This document shows positions 1-7,952 of a stretch of DNA of 64,000 bases, piece after piece (positions within the stretch are counted from its first letter, which is position 1; every line of letters starts with the position of its first letter). The stretch is taken from assembly GCF_030297135.1 (NCBI RefSeq), contig NZ_AP028066.1, forward strand, positions 830,442 to 894,441, given 5' to 3'. The translations under genes and the position numbers were made by a program. This DNA is from Pseudoalteromonas apostichopi. Its GTDB lineage: Bacteria > Pseudomonadota > Gammaproteobacteria > Enterobacterales > Alteromonadaceae. Under the pieces are notes generated by a model. It was given only the letters and a program-made list of their open reading frames with translations. It did no database searches and had not been told where the DNA came from.

Positions 1-134
1 GTATCTTGTTGAAAATGCTCTGCAGCAAGGGCATCAATGGTCACCCAAATTGTTTCGTCTTGTTCTGCATAACTTAATTGGCTCAGTGACAGAGTGGCAA
101 AGCCCACTAGGCACTGCTTTAGGCGGGTTGTCAT
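1..134 (-). CDS. N-terminal fragment of a secreted protein, possibly an M28 aminopeptidase
   Basis: The reading frame starts at an ATG (complement of 132-134) and runs off the left edge, so only about 44 residues are visible. The first 22 or so form a typical signal peptide (basic MTTRLK start, hydrophobic core, cleavage near SYA-EQ). The mature start DETIWVTIDA recalls the W-[IV]-[ST]-I segment near the N terminus of Vibrio/Alteromonas secreted leucine aminopeptidases of family M28. That family call is a weak inference from a short stretch. It lies downstream of the M4 protease on the same strand, separated from it by an intrinsic terminator, so it probably has its own promoter or depends on read-through. 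Confidence 0.5.
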   Translation of the reverse strand, partial: MTTRLKQCLVGFATLSLSQLSYAEQDETIWVTIDALAAEHFQQD

Positions 135-150
135 AATCGCTCCTTATTAA

Positions 151-177
151 AAATAAAAAAGGGAGCCGGAGCTCCCT
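151..177 (-). terminator. Rho-independent terminator of the M4 protease gene
   Basis: On the minus strand AGGGAGC-TCCG-GCTCCCT forms a 7-bp GC-rich stem (161-177) followed by a T-rich tract (complement of 151-160). It lies just after the stop codon of the M4 protease and before the next gene. Confidence 0.85.
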
Positions 178-187
178 AAAAGGGTGG

Positions 188-2383
188 CTAGTTAGCCGAA
201 ATGGTGAGTGTTACACCACTTGCAGCGCGATAGCCGCGAAGGTCGATATACCAAGTACCCGCTTGAGGATTTGTAAATGTACAGGTTTCGCTATTGCCAT
301 TTTTATAAGGGCGGCAGTCATAGCTAGATGTAGTCGATTGCGAACCAAAATTCACATACAAGTCAGCATCACCTGAACCACCAGAAATAGTCACATCAAG
401 TGACGAATACCCAGCATCTAGGTCTTGCGTGAAACGAGTCCAACTATTTGTAGCAACACTTAAGTTAGACTCAGTGCGGTTAATAGGTGTTACACCACCA
501 CCGCTGCCCGAATCAAAGCTACCAGTTAGTGATACACCTGAAATTTCATTCCAAGCTTCCACCATTACGTAGTAAGTACCTGCTTGCACATTACTAATAG
601 CGCAGTTTTCTGTGCTAGTAGATGAAGTACTTTTACAATCAAAGTTGCTCAATGTTGGTTTTGCACCATACATTACATAGAGATCTGCATCCCCACTTCC
701 ACCGGTTGTATTGAATTGTAAATTTGTTGCACCTGCTGGTACTTCGAGGGTAAAGAACATTTGATCTTTAGCACCGCCACTGATCCCTGTGCGTGCAACG
801 CCATTAGTTAGTTCTTCATCACCGCTTGGAGGTGGCTCAGTCGTACCACAACTGCTACCTGCGCTTAAGCTTGAAGTCACACCGACTGCCGCAAGCGCCG
901 CCTGTACATCTGCTGGGTCATAACTTAAATCACAGGCCGCATCCATCACGCCATTACCTGCTAAATCCCAGTTTGTGCTGGCAGTCCAGTAAAGTTGGTT
1001 AGCACGAGCCATGACCACGAACGCCTTTTGCGTATCCCAACCAGGTGTGGTTGCAAGGTTATAAAATGCCTTGTTGAATACACCTGAGCTGTAGTGCACA
1101 TCCATGCCAGAGTAATAATTGTTTTGATGATCAATTGAGCTACCATCTTGGGTTGGATTATTCATGTAACGTAATGCACCGTTACCTTTAAAAATTTCCT
1201 GACCCACTAACCAGTCGTTTGAGCCTTTCATATAAAACTCAGCCGCTTCACCTGCCATATCAGAGAAGGCTTCGTTCAAACCACCTGATTTACCAGAATA
1301 AACAAGGCCAGAGTTTTGTTCAGTAAAACCATGGCTTACTTCATGAGCTGATACATCAAGGCTTACTAGTGGATAGAAGGTATTTTGACCATCACCAAAA
1401 GTCATGGCACTACCATCCCAAAACGCATTTTCGTAGTTGTTGCCATAATGAACGCGCATTTTCAACTGGAAAGTTAATGGCGCAGTACCGACCCAATCGT
1501 TATACATATTAAAAATAACGTTACCGAAATAATGTGCATCATTTAAAGGCGAGTACGCACCGTTAATTTCTTTAAAAGTATTGTCAGGGCATGTGAACGA
1601 ATACGCTGTCGAACCGCTCGTACCACCATTTAAGTTAATGGTTTTTACGTTAGCGTTATTCATCGTACAGGTACTGCCCGACTGAGCAACATCTAGGTTA
1701 TCAAAGTCAGTGCCGTAGATGTATTTGCCTGTTTTTAAGTTACCACCAGGGCCTGTTGCACTGGCATGTTGAAGGTTATCGAAGCTAAATAATACTTCGC
1801 CACTGTTTGCATCGATAATTTGGTACGGACGAGATGGGTTTTCGCCATAAGTTACGTACGTAACTTCATACACCAGATGAGCAACACTATCTTCATCTAG
1901 CCAAATAGCTAAACGTGATTGTTCATTATGTTTTTTTAACCCGACTGACTTAATTGCAGCGGGTGAATTAGCAAGCCCTTTAGCGACTGCTTTTTTCTTG
2001 TTAAGTGCCGGAGACACAGAATCGATGTCTGCGGCAATATCATACACAGCTGCACCATGTGCACGTTTTAACTGACCATTACTATCAAATGTAAGGCTAA
2101 CCGTATCTCCGATGACAGGCAGACCTTGATACATTTGTTGGTAACGGCGCGTCGTATTGCCGTTACTGGTTTTGATTTCTTTTAATACCACTAAATCATT
2201 CCCTGCACCTAAACCAACTAACTGATTTGGATTTGCACTCAAAACCGATGACGCATTGGTTTGCAAAGCTTGGTTAATCCCTGTTTGTTCGTTTAGGTAT
2301 TTCTTATTCGCAGCTACTGCACTTGTTGCTTGAGTCAAAGCAAAAGCAGCAAGAGTTGCTAGTGTGATTTTAGATAAATTCAC
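188..2383 (-). CDS. Secreted M4 (thermolysin/vibriolysin-like) zinc metalloprotease with two PPC domains
   Basis: This is a 731-residue exported endopeptidase precursor. Residues 1-24 are a signal peptide. An FTP/PepSY propeptide follows to about residue 205. The catalytic M4 domain carries HEVSH at 347-351 and the glutamate zinc ligand E371 in GGLNEAFSD. The 24-residue spacing from the first His to that Glu matches thermolysin, and a later DVHYSSG carries the expected active-site His. The C-terminal 200 residues contain two PPC (bacterial pre-peptidase C-terminal) domains, each with an ADLYV core and a Cys pair; such domains are usually removed or aid export. GGAG sits upstream of the ATG. 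It likely acts as an extracellular protease for protein nutrition. Confidence 0.95.
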   Translation of the reverse strand: MNLSKITLATLAAFALTQATSAVAANKKYLNEQTGINQALQTNASSVLSANPNQLVGLGAGNDLVVLKEIKTSNGNTTRRYQQMYQGLPVIGDTVSLTFDSNGQLKRAHGAAVYDIAADIDSVSPALNKKKAVAKGLANSPAAIKSVGLKKHNEQSRLAIWLDEDSVAHLVYEVTYVTYGENPSRPYQIIDANSGEVLFSFDNLQHASATGPGGNLKTGKYIYGTDFDNLDVAQSGSTCTMNNANVKTINLNGGTSGSTAYSFTCPDNTFKEINGAYSPLNDAHYFGNVIFNMYNDWVGTAPLTFQLKMRVHYGNNYENAFWDGSAMTFGDGQNTFYPLVSLDVSAHEVSHGFTEQNSGLVYSGKSGGLNEAFSDMAGEAAEFYMKGSNDWLVGQEIFKGNGALRYMNNPTQDGSSIDHQNNYYSGMDVHYSSGVFNKAFYNLATTPGWDTQKAFVVMARANQLYWTASTNWDLAGNGVMDAACDLSYDPADVQAALAAVGVTSSLSAGSSCGTTEPPPSGDEELTNGVARTGISGGAKDQMFFTLEVPAGATNLQFNTTGGSGDADLYVMYGAKPTLSNFDCKSTSSTSTENCAISNVQAGTYYVMVEAWNEISGVSLTGSFDSGSGGGVTPINRTESNLSVATNSWTRFTQDLDAGYSSLDVTISGGSGDADLYVNFGSQSTTSSYDCRPYKNGNSETCTFTNPQAGTWYIDLRGYRAASGVTLTISAN

Positions 2384-2762
2384 GTTTTACGCTCCGTTAG
2401 ATTGTTATGTATTTAATGTTTTCCTTGTAATCGGACTGCACTGTTCCCGATTAATGACCAGCCTAGATTGAATGGAGCGAAATTGAAAATGAAACAAAAA
2501 ATTTACAAGTAAAGTATTAGCTCTAAAACATTATTCCTTAAATAACAATATGATAATGGATTTCACATGTACAAAATGTTAACAAACGGAGTTGAGGTGT
2601 AAAATTAATGATACAAATTTATAACATTTATTAAACATTTGTACCTTTTATTTTTATCATCTCATCTTTTCTATTTGATAGTTAGAAGACATAACTCATT
2701 GCAGAAAAGCCTAGGTATATAAATTGCAATAACACCAAGTAACTAAGGTTTAAGGATTAAGC
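2384..2762. other. AT-rich divergent intergenic region
   Basis: This 379-base stretch separates the divergent M4 protease and MscS genes, so it must hold both promoters. It is strongly AT-rich. I see no convincing paired -35/-10 boxes, no ORF with a ribosome-binding site and no strong hairpin. Confidence 0.5.
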
Positions 2763-3842
2763 ATGATTACTGAACTGATACAAAGCGATTGGCTAAATAA
2801 GCCTTGGTTAGTCGTTATTGGTGGCACAACTTTAGCTGCCATAGCATTGTTTTTATTAAAGTTTGTGATTATTTATTGCTTAAAAAAGTGGACCCAGCGA
2901 ACCGACTTTGTGTTCGACTCTTTATTGGTTGACTCACTTGCTACGCCATTGACCTTATGCACAATGATGGTGCTTGTGATCATCTTTGGTCAATTATTGA
3001 ACACAACTGGCTTTATGGCTGGGCACCCCTTACCGATTTCAGCCACCGCCAAAGCTATTTGTATTTTTGCCTTAGTGTTATTTTTAGACCATTTCTTATT
3101 TGGCACCGTTGATTATTACAGTGCCCGTTCGGTTGTGGTTTCAAATAGCCATAGCATAATTAAAGGCTTGATCCGCTGTGCAATAGTATGTGTTGGCTTA
3201 CTGGTGTTATTGGGCACGTTAGGAATTTCTATCACCCCTATTATTGCCTCTTTAGGCATTACATCTCTTGCTGTTGCTTTGGCTTTACAACCTACACTCG
3301 AAAACTTCTTTTCTGGGGTTCAGCTGGTGGTTGATAAACCTATTCGGGTTGGCGACTTTATAGAGCTTGAAAGTGGCGATCAAGGTTTTGTTGAGAAAAT
3401 TGGTTGGCGCTCAACCTGGGTAAAAATGTTGCCTAATAATATGATAGTGATCCCAAATAGTCAGTTGTCTAAATCACGCATCATTAACTATTTTTATCCA
3501 GAAAAAGAGCTTAGCGTACCTGTTGAGGTTGGTGTTCACTACGGCTCAGATCTTGATAAGGTTGAGCAAGTTACGTTGGATGTTGCTAGACAGATTTTAA
3601 AAAGCCACAAATGGGGTGTAGATGATTACGATACATTTGTTGTATTTCACACCTTTGATCAATCCAGTATCAATTTTACAGTGATGTTAAGAGCAAAAGA
3701 GTATTTTAACCGTTTTTGGGTGAAATCTGCGTTTATTAAAGCATTACATCAACGTTACGCAGAAGAGGGAATCGTTATTCCTTATCCAATTAGGGCTATT
3801 AATACCAGCCAAGAGTCTGCGCAATTTAAACCTGCTGATTGA
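2763..3842 (+). CDS. Small-conductance mechanosensitive ion channel (MscS family)
   Basis: The 359-residue inner-membrane protein has about four to five N-terminal hydrophobic segments. The MscS signature helix runs from about residue 160 to 190 (ASLGITSLAVALALQ, then LENFFSG), followed by the beta domain (KPIRVGDFIEL, NNMIVIPNSQL) and the C-terminal alpha/beta domain. The family gates in response to membrane tension and releases osmolytes on hypo-osmotic shock. It is longer than E. coli MscS (286 aa), with an extra N-terminal membrane region, closer in layout to YnaI-type proteins. The gene stands alone, divergent from the protease. Confidence 0.93.
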   Translation: MITELIQSDWLNKPWLVVIGGTTLAAIALFLLKFVIIYCLKKWTQRTDFVFDSLLVDSLATPLTLCTMMVLVIIFGQLLNTTGFMAGHPLPISATAKAICIFALVLFLDHFLFGTVDYYSARSVVVSNSHSIIKGLIRCAIVCVGLLVLLGTLGISITPIIASLGITSLAVALALQPTLENFFSGVQLVVDKPIRVGDFIELESGDQGFVEKIGWRSTWVKMLPNNMIVIPNSQLSKSRIINYFYPEKELSVPVEVGVHYGSDLDKVEQVTLDVARQILKSHKWGVDDYDTFVVFHTFDQSSINFTVMLRAKEYFNRFWVKSAFIKALHQRYAEEGIVIPYPIRAINTSQESAQFKPAD

Positions 3843-3884
3843 CCTAACAGAGCTTATCATAATTGCATATTTGTATGGTTTTTT

Positions 3885-3906
3885 ATGTCTCTTTTTAGAC
3901 ATTTTT
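3885..3906 (+). terminator. Probable terminator after the MscS gene
   Basis: ATGTCT and AGACAT form a 6-bp stem around a CTTTTT loop, followed by TTTT. The stem is short and AT-rich, so strength is uncertain. Confidence 0.45.
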
Positions 3907-4067
3907 AACACCTATTATACATATGCAATCGAAGCCTTGAATTTTTACTCTAAAATACAATAAAAATCGCATAAACACTGTGACATACCTATATTAGAGG
4001 CGTACTATATGCCGCCAGAAAGTGACTGCTTTCTGCGTCTTGTTATACAAATATTTAAGGTCAAACA

Positions 4068-5351
4068 ATGAATGCTTGGTACCTCATTTGTTTTCTTTCA
4101 GCATTAGCTATTTTTATTGCTTTTGCTAACCAATTTATCCTCAAAATGCAAACCACTATTGCTATAACAACAGGCTCTGTTGTTATTTCTTTACTACTTA
4201 TTCTTGCTGTTAAAATGCTTGGTGATACCACCGCCCTCGAAATAACTCAAATAGTCTCTAGTATCAATTTTAATCAGTTGCTATTAAAAGGCATGTTGGG
4301 TTTTTTACTGTTCGCTGGCGCATTAGAAATAAACTTAGCAGCCCTTCGTAAACAGCGTTGGGAAATAACCGCATTAGTATTATTTTCAACGATTACCTCC
4401 ACAGTCATCGTTGGTTACTTAAGCTATTACTTATTTGCTTTTGTTGGCTGGCCAGTGCCGTTTATTTACTGCTTGTTGTTTGGAGCATTAATCAGCCCAA
4501 CCGACCCAATTGCAGTATTAGCCATTATTAAACAAATGCGAGCCCCAGAAGGTATTTCTGTGCAAGTTGAAGGTGAGTCTTTGTTTAATGATGGCATTGG
4601 TTTAGTGATCTTCACTACGATATTTTCAGTGGCCTTTTATGGTACCGAAGCCACGTTTACTGACGTTGCTGAATTATTCTTAGTGGATGCTATTGGCGGT
4701 ATCGTGTTTGGCCTAGTAATTGCGTTAGTTGGGCATTTTTTAATTATTAATAGTCGCGATGTGAACATTCGTTTGCTATTAACACTGACAATACCAACCG
4801 CTGGCTTTGCCGCAGCAAATATTTGGGAAATTTCAGGTGCTCTTGCCATGGTTACAAGTGGTATTTTACTTGGCAATATTACTCGCTCTAAGGCAACCGA
4901 GCGCACAGGACCAGAAGATACCCGCTATGTAAAAGATTTTTGGCATGCCACCGATAGCTTTTTAAATGCCTTGCTGTTTTTGATCATCGGTATGCTGATT
5001 GTCACTATGCCAATTACCCTTGCAGAAGTTGGCCTAGGTTTACTGATAGTACCTGTAGTATTGCTAGCTCGCTTTATAAGTGTAGGTGCGCCATTTGTGT
5101 TCTTTAAAAAATATCGAAAATACGATAAGCACTCAGTGAAGATACTCACTTGGGGTGGCTTACGTGGTGGTTTAGCGCTAGCCATGGCTGCTGCGATCCC
5201 ACGAGATCAAGTAATGATTGCAGGCTCTGACCTACACGATTTAATCGTTATTGTAACCTACGTGGTAGTCATTTTTTCAATCATCGTACAAGGTTTAACA
5301 ATATCACCGCTGATCCATAGTAGTATTCAATCGGCAGAAGCGAAAAATTAA
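4068..5351 (+). CDS. CPA1-family Na+/H+ antiporter (NhaP/NHE type)
   Basis: This 427-residue polytopic protein has about 12 membrane segments. Two core motifs of the Na_H_Exchanger (CPA1) family are visible: SPTDPIAV near residues 143-150 and GESLFNDG near residues 168-175. The Asp and Glu/Asn of these motifs are the usual ion-binding positions. It exchanges cytoplasmic Na+ (or K+) for protons and supports pH and sodium homeostasis, as expected in a marine bacterium. There is no long C-terminal cytoplasmic tail. It appears monocistronic, with a terminator right after the stop codon. Confidence 0.92.
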   Translation: MNAWYLICFLSALAIFIAFANQFILKMQTTIAITTGSVVISLLLILAVKMLGDTTALEITQIVSSINFNQLLLKGMLGFLLFAGALEINLAALRKQRWEITALVLFSTITSTVIVGYLSYYLFAFVGWPVPFIYCLLFGALISPTDPIAVLAIIKQMRAPEGISVQVEGESLFNDGIGLVIFTTIFSVAFYGTEATFTDVAELFLVDAIGGIVFGLVIALVGHFLIINSRDVNIRLLLTLTIPTAGFAAANIWEISGALAMVTSGILLGNITRSKATERTGPEDTRYVKDFWHATDSFLNALLFLIIGMLIVTMPITLAEVGLGLLIVPVVLLARFISVGAPFVFFKKYRKYDKHSVKILTWGGLRGGLALAMAAAIPRDQVMIAGSDLHDLIVIVTYVVVIFSIIVQGLTISPLIHSSIQSAEAKN

Positions 5352-5370
5352 GCACCGCTTTTTACTTTAA

Positions 5371-5395
5371 AGGCTCGATTATCGAGCCTTTTTTT
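5371..5395 (+). terminator. Terminator of the antiporter gene, overlapping the stop codon of the convergent gene
   Basis: GGCTCGA-TTA-TCGAGCC (5372-5388) is followed by seven T residues on the plus strand. The hairpin lies over the TAA stop (5379-5381) of the convergent GGDEF gene. On the minus strand only a short T run follows it, so it should work mainly for the plus-strand gene. Confidence 0.85.
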
Positions 5396-6344
5396 GTGCT
5401 TTATTGGCATACATTCGACCATCTGCAACTGCAAGTAACTTAGTCAACGAACAAGGCTGCTGGTCTGAAAAATCAGCAATACCATAAGAAAAGCCAAGTT
5501 CAATTTTGTTATTAAAACTATTGGGTGAGTGATTAAATGACAGCAACAAACGTTGCATGATTGCTTCGCATTCGCTGGTATTTAAATCTGTAAATAAAAT
5601 AACAAACTCATCACCACTCAAACGCGCATATAAATCAGCTTTACGACAACATCTTTCTAGCAACCCAGCAAAATCTTTCAGTACTCTATCGCCTGCGGCG
5701 TGGCCAAATTTGTCGTTAATTGCTTTAAAGTTATCTAAATCAATAAATACTAATTTTGCCTTTAAATGATGGCGAATACATAAATCAAGATAATGCTCTG
5801 CGGTGCTATTAAAACCTCGACGATTAGGCAATAAGGTAAGCTCATCGGTAGTCGCTAACTGCATGATTGCAAACTCTCGTTCAACAATTGCGGCAAAGTC
5901 TGTTAACGCTTTAATTTCTTGTTTATTAAAACTGCGCGGTTGATGATCGATAAGGCACAAAGTGCCAATTCTATTTCCTGATTTGAGTGTAATTGGGCAG
6001 CCCGCATAAAAGCGAATATTTGGATCACCCATTACCAAGGGGTTGTCTGCAAAGCGCTTATCATTTAAAGCATTTTCAACCACTAGTGGGTCTTTATATA
6101 AAATTGCATGGGCGCAAATAGAAATATCTCGCGCTGTTTCTGTGACGTCTAACCCCGCACATGACTTAAACCACTGTCGCTGCTCGTCGATTAAGCTAAT
6201 AACACAAATAGGCACAGAGAAAAACTGTTGGGCAAGGCGAGTGATTCGGTCAAAGGCAGGTTCACTTTGAGAGTCTAAAACATCCAACGAGCGAAGCTCT
6301 TCAAGCCTAGCTTGCTCGTTTAAAGGTACTGAAGGTTTTTCCAT
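5379..6344 (-). CDS. GAF-GGDEF diguanylate cyclase with SGDEF active-site motif
   Basis: I start the gene at MEKPSVPLNE (ATG at 6344) because AAGG precedes it and the next upstream ATG adds residues unlike the family. The protein has about 321 residues. A GAF sensor domain covers about 25-150. The GGDEF domain covers about 160-320, with the active-site loop written SGDEF at 243-247. The RxxD inhibitory site (RKAD) lies five residues before it, so product inhibition is likely conserved. SGDEF is a permitted variant in many active cyclases. It would make cyclic di-GMP from two GTP in response to an unknown ligand bound by GAF. Confidence 0.9.
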   Translation of the reverse strand: MEKPSVPLNEQARLEELRSLDVLDSQSEPAFDRITRLAQQFFSVPICVISLIDEQRQWFKSCAGLDVTETARDISICAHAILYKDPLVVENALNDKRFADNPLVMGDPNIRFYAGCPITLKSGNRIGTLCLIDHQPRSFNKQEIKALTDFAAIVEREFAIMQLATTDELTLLPNRRGFNSTAEHYLDLCIRHHLKAKLVFIDLDNFKAINDKFGHAAGDRVLKDFAGLLERCCRKADLYARLSGDEFVILFTDLNTSECEAIMQRLLLSFNHSPNSFNNKIELGFSYGIADFSDQQPCSLTKLLAVADGRMYANKAQKKAR

Positions 6345-6435
6345 TGAATTGCCTTGTAAGGAACAACACAAGTGTTTCTTTACGTTAGCAGAAAAAAACG
6401 ACCTGTTGCATAAATACAAATTCTTATATTGAGTA

Positions 6436-6690
6436 TCAAGCCCATGTATCTAGGTGTTTATTACCCTCTTCATCCTCTTCATCCTCTTCAATGGCATTTT
6501 TACTGTTTTTATCATCTTTTTCAGCTGCTTTTTCAGCTGCTTTTTTACGGCGCTCTATTTCACGCTTTTGGCGCTTTTCGAGTTCAATTCGCTGCACGTT
6601 CGCGTCTTTTACGCCCGCAATATGAAACGCACCTTTACTCTCCAACTGTAAGCGCGTTATTCGACCTAAAAAGGGGATCATGATATCCAT
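6436..6690 (-). CDS. Small highly charged hypothetical protein built from short tandem repeats
   Basis: I do not recognise this 84-residue protein. Residues 1-35 are mixed and fairly hydrophobic (MDIMIPFLGRITRLQ). Residues 36-60 are a basic, Lys/Glu/Ala-rich probable helix (ERRKKAAEKAAEK). The end is acidic (EEDEEDEEG). It is likely real because a perfect AGGAGG sits 5 bases before the ATG. Two coding segments are tandem duplications in the DNA: a 12-bp unit at 6517-6540 (AAEK repeat) and a 9-bp unit three times at 6464-6490 (EDE repeat). It precedes the his leader in the opposite direction, with no evident operon partner. Confidence 0.7.
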   Translation of the reverse strand: MDIMIPFLGRITRLQLESKGAFHIAGVKDANVQRIELEKRQKREIERRKKAAEKAAEKDDKNSKNAIEEDEEDEEGNKHLDTWA

Positions 6691-6714
6691 TTGTACCTCC
6701 TATTGTACCTCCTA
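6691..6714 (-). repeat. Tandemly duplicated ribosome-binding segment (2 x 12 bp)
   Basis: On the minus strand TAGGAGGTACAA occurs twice in perfect tandem, immediately before the ATG of the 84-residue protein. Each copy holds a full AGGAGG, so two ideal Shine-Dalgarno sequences are stacked 12 bases apart; only the proximal one has standard spacing. Confidence 0.9.
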
Positions 6715-6770
6715 CCTATCCAATATATATCGACAGTTATAAGATATACTTTAATTTCGCAAAAAAATGC

Positions 6771-6800
6771 TTGCCAAAGATTAGCAAAGCATGTTTATCT
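6771..6800 (+). promoter_or_regulatory. Candidate promoter of the his operon
   Basis: TTGCCA at 6771-6776 and TTATCT at 6795-6800 are separated by 18 bases, with TG at 6792-6793 forming an extended -10. Transcription would begin near 6807, about 60 bases before hisL. The -10 match is modest. Confidence 0.35.
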
Positions 6801-6868
6801 ATATACGTAACTTATTTAAACAGATTTACGCACTGGTTTATACAAACGAGTGCAATACAGGAAAAATT

Positions 6869-6919
6869 ATGCGCTTCAATCTGACAACTATCCATCATCA
6901 CCATCATTCACCGGAATAG
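6869..6919 (+). CDS. hisL: his operon leader peptide
   Basis: The 16-codon reading frame MRFNLTTIHHHHHSPE has five consecutive His codons (6893-6907). It lies about 130 bases before hisG and just before an intrinsic terminator. A purine-rich GGAAAAA precedes the ATG. This is the standard sensor of a histidine attenuator: the ribosome stalls on the His codons when charged tRNA-His is scarce and changes folding of the downstream RNA. It is one third shorter in its His run than the seven-His E. coli leader. Confidence 0.93.
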   Translation: MRFNLTTIHHHHHSPE

Positions 6920-7019
6920 CCTGTCAGGTTTTTCGCTGAGAGGTTATTCCTAAAAGGAACCTCTGGCGAGCAATCAACCAAATTATTTATTTTCGCCCTG
7001 AGGTTCCCTCGGGGTTTTT
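6913..7019 (+). promoter_or_regulatory. his attenuator with competing hairpins and terminator
   Basis: Seen pairings: A:B, 6913-6922 with 6941-6950 (10 bp with one G-U). B:C, 6939-6945 with 6958-6964 (7 bp). C:D, 6956-6963 with 7000-7007 (8 bp, exact). D:E is the terminator, CCCTGAG 6996-7002 with CTCGGGG 7008-7014, followed by TTTTT at 7015-7019. C:D and the terminator share bases 7000-7002, so they exclude each other, as do A:B and B:C. Segment A covers the hisL stop codon (6917-6919) rather than the His codons. Folding order was not computed. Confidence 0.85.
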
Positions 7020-7046
7020 AGTTTTTGAATTAAAGGAAAATGAATA

Positions 7047-7946
7047 ATGAGCAATACCAACCGTTTACGAATCGCCATCCAAAAAGGCGGCCGCTTATCA
7101 AAAGACTGCCAAGAGTTACTTAAGCAACTTGGTGTTAAATTAAATCTTCGTGAACAACGTTTAATCGCACACTCTACCAACATGCCAATTGATGTACTCC
7201 GTGTACGCGATGACGATATTCCGGGTCTTGTAATGGACGGTGTATGTGACCTAGGTATCGTCGGTGAAAACGTACTCGTTGAAGTACAAGCTGAACGCGA
7301 ACGCCAAGGTGTGGCATTCGAAGTAAATAAGCTTTCTAAACTTGATTTTGGTTACTGCCGTTTAGCACTTGCATGGCCACAAGAACTTGGCCCACAAGAT
7401 AAAAGCTGGTTCGAAGGTAAACGCATTGCAACTACATACCCTGAAATTTTAAGCCAATATCTAAAACGTGAAGGCATCAACGCAAGCACGGTAATGTTAA
7501 CAGGCTCTGTTGAAGTGGCACCGCGTGCTGGTCTGGCTGATGCGATTTGTGACTTAGTGTCTACCGGTGCAACCTTAGAAGCCAATGGCTTAATGCAAGG
7601 CGACACAATCTTAGAATCAAATGCATGTTTAATTCAAAACAAAGACCTAGCAGATCAAAGTAAACTTGATTTAATCAATACGCTAATGCCGCGTCTACGA
7701 GGTGTTCGTCAAGCTAAGGAAAGTAAATACATCATGTTACACGCTCCTAAAGCAAAGCTTGATGAAGTGTGCGACTTGCTACCTGGTACTGGCCAACCAA
7801 CTTTACTATCGCTTGCAGGTAGCGACGATTATGTAGCACTGCACATGGTTAGCAGCGAAACCCTATTCTGGGAAACGATGGAACAGTTAAAAGCATTGGG
7901 TGCCAACTCAATTCTCGTTATGCCTATTGAAAAAATGATGGAGTAA
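7047..7946 (+). CDS. hisG: ATP phosphoribosyltransferase, long form
   Basis: First step of histidine synthesis: ATP + PRPP to phosphoribosyl-ATP. At 299 residues it equals the E. coli long form, with two catalytic lobes (RLRIAIQKGGRL start; a PRPP-loop region DLVSTGATLEANG near residue 170) and a C-terminal PII-like regulatory domain of about 75 residues that binds histidine. No hisZ is needed with this form. AAAGGA precedes the ATG. It is the first structural gene after the attenuator. Confidence 0.97.
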   Translation: MSNTNRLRIAIQKGGRLSKDCQELLKQLGVKLNLREQRLIAHSTNMPIDVLRVRDDDIPGLVMDGVCDLGIVGENVLVEVQAERERQGVAFEVNKLSKLDFGYCRLALAWPQELGPQDKSWFEGKRIATTYPEILSQYLKREGINASTVMLTGSVEVAPRAGLADAICDLVSTGATLEANGLMQGDTILESNACLIQNKDLADQSKLDLINTLMPRLRGVRQAKESKYIMLHAPKAKLDEVCDLLPGTGQPTLLSLAGSDDYVALHMVSSETLFWETMEQLKALGANSILVMPIEKMME

Positions 7947-7952
7947 TTATCC

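Noticed and set aside
6454..6651. A hydrophobic 65-codon plus-strand frame opposite the small charged protein.
   Set aside because: The Phe/Leu-rich sequence is the complement of Lys/Glu repeats. The minus-strand frame has the perfect AGGAGG, while this one has none.
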